From Streptosporangium roseum DSM 43021 (GTDB lineage: Bacteria > Actinomycetota > Actinomycetes > Streptosporangiales > Streptosporangiaceae): 64,000 nucleotides of DNA. Location of the stretch: the NCBI RefSeq assembly GCF_000024865.1, contig NC_013595.1:992001-1056000 (forward strand), given 5' to 3'. Positions 59,029-64,000 of this stretch are shown here, piece after piece (positions within the stretch are counted from its first letter, which is position 1; each line of letters opens with the position of its first letter). The position numbers and the translations under genes were made by a program. The notes below the pieces were generated by a model. That model was not told where the DNA came from. It was given only the letters and a program-made list of their open reading frames with translations, and did not search any database.

Positions 59029-59068
59029 GTGAGTGCCGTTCCCGGCAAAGGCCGGGAACGGCACTCAC
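59029..59068 (+). terminator. Perfect 18-bp hairpin after the collagen-like gene
   Basis: GTGAGTGCCGTTCCCGGC and its exact complement around a four-base loop, 28 nt after the stop codon. Confidence 0.8.
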
Positions 59069-59272
59069 CGTCTCGGCCGGGGACCCGCCGTTCCCGGACC
59101 TGTCCGCGCAGTCCGGCATCGGCTGCGACCGTCCGGCAGAGAGCCCGGCAGAGGACGAGCACCGTCGTGACGGCGGTCGCCCCCTCGGTATCCAGGTCAC
59201 CCGGGCGGGGGATACGAGATCACCCGGCGGACGGGTGCGGCCGGTCGCGACACGGAACTACCGTTCTCGGCC

Positions 59273-59689
59273 ATGAAATGGGTGCCACGGCTCGGAGCCG
59301 TACTGCTGGTGGCGGGTCTGATCGCCGGGGCGCTGGGCGTGTTCGCCCTCTCCCGGGCGAGCGACACGGCGGCGCGGCTGGAGGGTCACCTCCAGGCGGC
59401 GACCGAGCTGCTCCGCGAGGCGGAGGCCGTCAAGGAGACCGAACCCGAGCGGTACGAGCAGTTGAAGCAGGACGCCGATCGGCGCGCGGGATTCGCCGAA
59501 TCGGATCAGGAGGAGTACTCCTCCCAGTCGCAGGGCGGATGGTCCCTGGCCGGCGCCGGGGGAGCCGGTCTTGTCGGGGGCGTCATCCTGCTCGCCCTCC
59601 ACCGCTTCAGGATCATGCCGCGACAGGCGGGGCGCATGGCCTCGCGGCCTTCCGGGAAGCATACGGACATGCGGCCGAACGCCAGGTGA
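59273..59689 (+). CDS. Hypothetical membrane protein with coiled-coil loop
   Basis: A 138-residue protein: helix 1 about 7-28 (LGAVLLVAGLIAGALGVFALS), a charged, mostly helical segment (about 30-85; ARLEGHLQAATELLREAEAVKETEPERYEQLKQDA) that may form a coiled coil, helix 2 about 90-110 (SLAGAGGAGLVGGVILLAL) and a basic tail (RFRIMPRQAGRMASR). A hairpin-like membrane topology with an external coiled coil is plausible. Unrecognised. It begins 200 nt after the collagen gene's terminator and lies 58 nt before a SARP-type gene. Confidence 0.62.
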   Translation: MKWVPRLGAVLLVAGLIAGALGVFALSRASDTAARLEGHLQAATELLREAEAVKETEPERYEQLKQDADRRAGFAESDQEEYSSQSQGGWSLAGAGGAGLVGGVILLALHRFRIMPRQAGRMASRPSGKHTDMRPNAR

Positions 59690-59747
59690 GCCGGTCGGCG
59701 AGCCTCGCCGGCCCCCGGCCGGGTGAGGGTGGGGGACAATCGACCTC

Positions 59748-62700
59748 GTGCAGTTCGGCATCCTGGGCCCGATGGTGGTGCGATCGGCCGATGGCGATCT
59801 GATCGCCGTCGGCGGTCCGCGGCCGCGCACCCTGCTCGCGTTGCTGCTCCTGGACGCGGGCAAGATGGTCGGAGTGGACCGGCTCATCGACGGCCAGTAC
59901 GGCGAGCGGCCACCCGCGGGCGCCGCCAACGCCATCCAGGCGCAGATCTCCCGGCTCAGACGCAACCTGCCCGCCGACCTGATCGAGTTCCACGGCGCGG
60001 GCTACCGGCTGGCGGTCGACCCGGAAGACGTCGACGCGCACCGGTTCGAGCGGCTCGCCCGCGAGGGACGGCGCCTGCTCGCCGCGGGTCACCACGCCGG
60101 CGCGGCCGCCCTGCTCAGGCAGGGCCTTGAGCTGTGGCGGGGGCCCGCGCTCGCGGACGTCGCCGATGCGCCGTTCGCCGGCACGCAGGTCAGCAGGCTG
60201 GAGGAGCTCAGGCTCACGGCCGCGGAGGATCTCCTCGACGCGGAGCTGGCCCTCCCCGAGGCCGGCCCGGTGGCCGGGCTGCAGGAGCTGGTCGCCGCTC
60301 ATCCGCTGCGCGAGCGGCCGCGCGGGCTGCTGATGCGGGCGCTGCACGCGGCCGGGCGGCAGGCCGAGGCGCTGGCGGTGTTCGAGGACGGGCGGCGGCT
60401 GCTCGCCGACGAGCTAGGCGCCGACCCCTCACCGGAGCTCGCGGCGGTGCACCTGGCGATCCTGCGCGGCGGGCAGCCGCGCGAGCGCGCCGCACGGGCG
60501 GGCCTGCCCACCCAGCTCACCAGCTTCGTCGGCCGCGAGCGGGAGCTGGAGCGGATCGACGCCCTGCGCCCCGCCCGGCTGGTCACGGTCATCGGCCCCG
60601 GCGGCACCGGCAAGACCAGGCTGGCCGTCGAGGCGGCGGTCCGCCGGGGCGGCGAGGCGTGCTTCGTGGACCTTTCCACGCTCGACGACGGCGGCCAGGT
60701 CCCGCAGGCGGTGCTCGGCGCGCTCGGCCTGCGCGAGACCGGGCTGCGGTCACCCATGTCCGGCACCTCCGATCCCACCGACCGGCTGGTGGCGGCGCTG
60801 GCCGAGCAGGAGCTGCTGCTCGTCCTGGACAACTGCGAGCACGTGGTCACCGCGGCCGCCACGCTCGCCCGCCGGCTGCTCGCGGCCTGCCCCGGCCTGA
60901 CCGTCCTGGCCACCAGCAGGGAACCTCTGGGTATCACCGGCGAACACCTGGTCCCGCTGGCGCCCCTGGCCACCCCGCCGCCGGGCGGCGCGTCCGGCGA
61001 CCCGCTCGGCTATCCGGCGGTGAGGCTGTTCGCCGACCGGGCGGCGGCCGTACGGCAGGGCTTCTCGCTGGGGCCCGGCAACCTCGGCGCGGTCCTGCGG
61101 ATCTGTGCGGCGCTCGACGGCCTGCCGCTGGCCATCGAGCTGGCGGCGGCGCGGGTGCGCACGTTCTCGGTCGAGGAGATCGCCACACGCCTGGCCGAGC
61201 ACGGCAGGTTCCGGCTGCTCTCGCGCGGCGACCGCACCGCCGCCGCCCGCCACCGGACCCTGCACGCGGTCGTGGAGTGGAGCTGGGACCTGCTGGACAC
61301 CGACGAACAGGCGCTGGCCAGGCGGTTCTCGGTGTTCTCCGGGGGCGCGAGCCTGGAGGCGGTCGAGCGGGTCTGCGGCCAGGACACCGCGGAACTGCTG
61401 GCCGACCTGGTGGACAGGTCGCTGATCGAGACCGATGGCGAGCGCTACCAGATGCTCGACACCATCCGGCTGTTCTGCGCGGAACGGCTGGCGGAGGCGG
61501 GAGAGGAGGAGCGGCTGCGCGCCGCCCATGCCGCCTGCTTCCTCGACCTCGCGCGGCGCGCCGACGCCCACCTCTACCGGGCGGAGCAGCTCCGGTGGCT
61601 GGCCCGCCTGTCGGCCGACAACGCCAACCTGCAGGCCGCGCTGCGCTGGGCCGTCGGGCACGACCGGCCGACGGCGCTGCGGCTGATCGCCGCCCTGGCC
61701 ATGTACTGGTGGCTGAGCGGGCGGCGCGGCCAGGCCACGCAGCACGCCGTACGGCTCCTCGACGCGGTCGGGCCGGAGCCGCCCATGGAGCTGACCGACG
61801 AGTACGTCCTGGCCGTGCTGCACGCCGTACCGGACGCGGGGCCGCGGCACTGGGAGTGCGCCGAAGCGATCATGCGGTCGCTGGACCGGCCGATGCGCTA
61901 CCCGTTCGCCCCCGCCCTGTGGGGGATGACCGCGGGGCCGCCGGGGTCCACGTCCGAGGAGATCGAGCGGCAGCGACGGCTGCTCGGCTCCGGTCCGTGG
62001 AGCCGGGCGCTCGAAGGGCTCGGCGGAGCCATGCTGGCGCTGCTGAACGGCCGGGTCACCCGGGCCGAGCGGGAGTTCGAGGACGTGGTCGCGGCCTTCG
62101 GCGCGGTGGGCGAACGCTGGGGGAAGGCACAGGGGCTCGACTGGCTCGGCTTGATCGCGAGCTGGCGCGGTGAGTGGGCGCGCTCCATGGAGCTGTGGAA
62201 GGGCGCGCTGGACCTGCTCGAAGAGCTCGGCGCGCTCGAAGAGATCATGGATGTGCTGTGCAGGCGCGCCGACGGGCTGCGGCGCCGGGGTGACGACGCG
62301 GCCGCGGCCGCCGACTACCTTCGCGTGGCCGAGCTCGCCCGCAGGACGGGCAGGCCGGAGACGATGGTGGTGGCCCACCTGGGGCTGGGCGAGCTGGCCC
62401 GCTTCGAGGGCGATCACGCCGAGGCGGCCCGGCGGTTCGATGCCGCGCTGGCGGCCGGGGAGACCGGCGCGTTCACCACCGACGGCATCAGGTCGCGCGT
62501 GCTCACCGCGCTGGGACGGCTGGCCGGGGCGACGGGCGACACGCGGGAGGCCATGATCAGGCATCGCGGGGCGCTGGCCGCCGCGCTGAGGTCACCGCTG
62601 GCGATCGACCTCGCCGACGCCGCCGAGGGCCTGGCCGGGCAGGCCCTGCTTGAGGGTACGGCGGAGCGGGCGGCGCTGCTGCTCGGCGTGGGCGTGGCGC

Positions 62701-62858
62701 TGCGCGGCATGGCCGTGACCGGTGATCGCGACGTCGCCGGGATCGCCGCGGGCGCCACGGACGTCCTCGGCGCGGAGGCGTTCGCGACGGTGTTCGCGCG
62801 GGGCGCGGCGATGGGCCGGCAGGAGGCGCTGACAGTCCTGGGCGGCCCCGGCGCGTGA
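59748..62858 (+). CDS. AfsR/SARP-family regulator with NB-ARC domain (second)
   Basis: A 1036-residue regulator with the same plan as the one at 47 kb: winged helix (about 1-88; GGPRPRTLLALLLLDAGKMVGVDRLIDGQYGE), BTAD (about 92-235; AALLRQGLELWRGPALADV, then GRQAEALAVFEDGRRLLADELGADPSP), STAND/NB-ARC (about 250-510; Walker A GPGGTGKT near 284, Walker B LLLVLDNCEHV) and a helical repeat region. The N-terminal winged helix lacks the W-G-x-x-x-P match of most SARPs (QYGERPPAG instead), so DNA specificity may differ. The start is GTG. Its stop is 52 nt before an FAD monooxygenase gene, a likely target or operon partner. Confidence 0.9.
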   Translation: MQFGILGPMVVRSADGDLIAVGGPRPRTLLALLLLDAGKMVGVDRLIDGQYGERPPAGAANAIQAQISRLRRNLPADLIEFHGAGYRLAVDPEDVDAHRFERLAREGRRLLAAGHHAGAAALLRQGLELWRGPALADVADAPFAGTQVSRLEELRLTAAEDLLDAELALPEAGPVAGLQELVAAHPLRERPRGLLMRALHAAGRQAEALAVFEDGRRLLADELGADPSPELAAVHLAILRGGQPRERAARAGLPTQLTSFVGRERELERIDALRPARLVTVIGPGGTGKTRLAVEAAVRRGGEACFVDLSTLDDGGQVPQAVLGALGLRETGLRSPMSGTSDPTDRLVAALAEQELLLVLDNCEHVVTAAATLARRLLAACPGLTVLATSREPLGITGEHLVPLAPLATPPPGGASGDPLGYPAVRLFADRAAAVRQGFSLGPGNLGAVLRICAALDGLPLAIELAAARVRTFSVEEIATRLAEHGRFRLLSRGDRTAAARHRTLHAVVEWSWDLLDTDEQALARRFSVFSGGASLEAVERVCGQDTAELLADLVDRSLIETDGERYQMLDTIRLFCAERLAEAGEEERLRAAHAACFLDLARRADAHLYRAEQLRWLARLSADNANLQAALRWAVGHDRPTALRLIAALAMYWWLSGRRGQATQHAVRLLDAVGPEPPMELTDEYVLAVLHAVPDAGPRHWECAEAIMRSLDRPMRYPFAPALWGMTAGPPGSTSEEIERQRRLLGSGPWSRALEGLGGAMLALLNGRVTRAEREFEDVVAAFGAVGERWGKAQGLDWLGLIASWRGEWARSMELWKGALDLLEELGALEEIMDVLCRRADGLRRRGDDAAAAADYLRVAELARRTGRPETMVVAHLGLGELARFEGDHAEAARRFDAALAAGETGAFTTDGIRSRVLTALGRLAGATGDTREAMIRHRGALAAALRSPLAIDLADAAEGLAGQALLEGTAERAALLLGVGVALRGMAVTGDRDVAGIAAGATDVLGAEAFATVFARGAAMGRQEALTVLGGPGA

Positions 62859-62910
62859 CTGTCAGCCGGTGGGGACCCGGCTGTCAGCGGCTCCGGCGAG
62901 GCTCCGGGAC

Positions 62911-64000
62911 ATGAAGAACACCAACGTCCTCATCTCCGGCGCCAGCATCGGCGGCCCCGCCCTCGCCTACTGGCTCGACCGCTACGGCTTCAACGTCACC
63001 GTCGTCGAGAAGGCCCCGGCCCTGCGCGCGGGCGGCCAGGCCGTCGACTTCAAGGGCGAGACCCACCTCACCGTGCTGAGGCGGATGGGCATCCTGGAGG
63101 ATGTGCGGCGGCTGCAGACCGGCGGGACCGACCAGGAGATCGTCGACGCCGACGGCCGCAGGCTGGCGGTCATCCCCGGCGAGTTCACCGGCGGTGAGAT
63201 CGAGATCAAGCGCGGCGACCTGTCCAGGCTGCTGTACGACAGGACGGCCGCCGGCTGCGAATACGTCTTCGGTGACTCCATCACGTCCCTGACCGAGACC
63301 GCGGACGGCGTGCATGTCACCTTCGAGCGTGCCGCGCCGCGCACGTTCGACCTGGTGGTGGGCGCGGACGGGATCCACTCCAACGTGCGCCGCCTGGCCT
63401 TCGGCCCGGAGGCCGACCACGTCGCGTTCCTCGGCCACTACTACGCCCTGGCCGAGCTGCCGGGAGACTTCGGGCCCGTGCCGAAGATGTACAACGAGCC
63501 CGGCAGGATGGTCGCCGTCGGCGGGCCGAAGGCGCCCGCGTTCTTCGTCTTCGCCTCCGAGCAGCTCGACTACGACCGCTACGACGTCGAGCAGCACAAG
63601 CGGATCGTGGCCGAGGCCTACGCGGGCATGGGCTGGCGGGGCCCCGCGATCGTCGACGCGGTACGGCGGGCGGACGATCTCTACCTCGACTCGATCAGCC
63701 AGGTCAGGATCGACCACTACGCCAGGGGCCGGGTGGTGCTGCTCGGCGACGCCGCCTACGGCAACACCCTGGGCGGCTTCGGCACCGGTCTGGCCGTGGT
63801 CGGCGCCTACGTCCTGGCGGGGGAGCTGGCCGCGGCCGGTGGTGATCACCGCCTGGCCTTCGAGCGGTACGAGGAGGAGTTCCGCGGATACGCCAAGGTG
63901 GCCCGGAGCGGCAACGCCGGCCCCTTCCTCGCCCCCGGCAGCCCGGCCAGGATCCGCATGCGCAACTGGACGTTCAAGTACGGCTTCCTGCTGGGCCTGA
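62911..64000 (+). CDS. FAD-dependent monooxygenase, partial at right edge
   Basis: About 363 residues are present; the frame is open at the window's end. Group A flavoprotein monooxygenase: dinucleotide fold ISGASIGGPALAYWL (about 8-22), the D-G motif VVGADGIHSNVR (about 149-160) and the G-D motif VVLLGDAAYGNTLGGFGTG (about 275-293), which binds the FAD ribityl group. Resembles tetracycline-, aromatic- and polyketide-tailoring hydroxylases. The adjacent SARP regulator suggests use in a natural-product pathway or its resistance, but no biosynthetic genes are visible. ATG start; no strong ribosome-binding site. Confidence 0.88.
   Translation, partial: MKNTNVLISGASIGGPALAYWLDRYGFNVTVVEKAPALRAGGQAVDFKGETHLTVLRRMGILEDVRRLQTGGTDQEIVDADGRRLAVIPGEFTGGEIEIKRGDLSRLLYDRTAAGCEYVFGDSITSLTETADGVHVTFERAAPRTFDLVVGADGIHSNVRRLAFGPEADHVAFLGHYYALAELPGDFGPVPKMYNEPGRMVAVGGPKAPAFFVFASEQLDYDRYDVEQHKRIVAEAYAGMGWRGPAIVDAVRRADDLYLDSISQVRIDHYARGRVVLLGDAAYGNTLGGFGTGLAVVGAYVLAGELAAAGGDHRLAFERYEEEFRGYAKVARSGNAGPFLAPGSPARIRMRNWTFKYGFLLGL

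Noticed and set aside
57409..59064. Second minus-strand frame, Arg/Thr-rich, opposite the collagen-like gene
   Set aside because: Same cause: it is the other complement of the triplet array, with no independent evidence.

Overview
The window is G+C-rich DNA from a filamentous actinobacterium. Family-level markers point the same way: a mycothiol-dependent enzyme, a DUF397 protein next to an Scr1-like remnant, two large AfsR/SARP-type regulators, a PAS-GAF-SpoIIE phosphatase, a DtxR/IdeR-type regulator, a class F sortase and many GTG starts. The order Streptosporangiales is my best guess, but this is inference from gene content and not from a marker gene.

Layout. 0-5 kb: an AlkZ-like gene (cut by the left edge) coupled to an MDR oxidoreductase, diverging from a WYL regulator across a perfect palindrome; then decayed DNA with an inositol-monophosphatase remnant, a ClpX-type zinc-finger/HTH gene whose promoter lies inside a double palindromic operator, and the 3' half of a tRNA-Thr(TGT) gene that looks like an integration scar. 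5-10 kb: an ECF sigma factor with its membrane partner, a secreted ricin-type lectin, a GNAT acetyltransferase and orphan membrane proteins. 10-17.6 kb: a cell-surface region with two secreted paralogues, a WxL-like secreted protein with a DUF916-like membrane protein, a leucine-rich-repeat protein and a two-domain GT2 glycosyltransferase. 17.6-20.2 kb: a cobalt/nickel ECF transporter (CbiMN fusion, CbiQ, CbiO).

20-39 kb is mostly core metabolism and regulation: a STAS protein, an SDR/enoyl-CoA hydratase pair, a rhomboid, a mycothiol-dependent enzyme diverging from a UTRA regulator over tandem repeats, a DHA2 exporter diverging from its likely XRE/MmyB regulator over an inverted repeat, serC, a citrate synthase, pdxH, an EntS-like exporter, a DtxR regulator and the SpoIIE-type phosphatase. 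39-43 kb: an acyl-CoA dehydrogenase with a palindromic operator, diverging from a mucin-like wall protein that ends in an AQTG sorting signal and is followed directly by a class F sortase; then a truncated Scr1 regulator with an intact DUF397 partner.

43.7-64 kb: a second ECF sigma/membrane-partner pair; a flavin reductase/DHFR-like pair diverging from a SARP regulator; an FAD oxidoreductase, a truncated NTF2-like gene, a sulfotransferase and a CGNR regulator diverging from an Asp-nucleophile hydrolase; a 1234-residue collagen-like protein with about 340 uninterrupted Gly-X-Y triplets; a small membrane protein; a second SARP-type regulator; and an FAD monooxygenase cut by the right edge.

I see no complete mobile element, CRISPR array, rRNA or intact tRNA. 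The most unusual items are the collagen-like protein, the sortase/substrate module, the operator-embedded promoter near 3.95 kb and the tRNA half.
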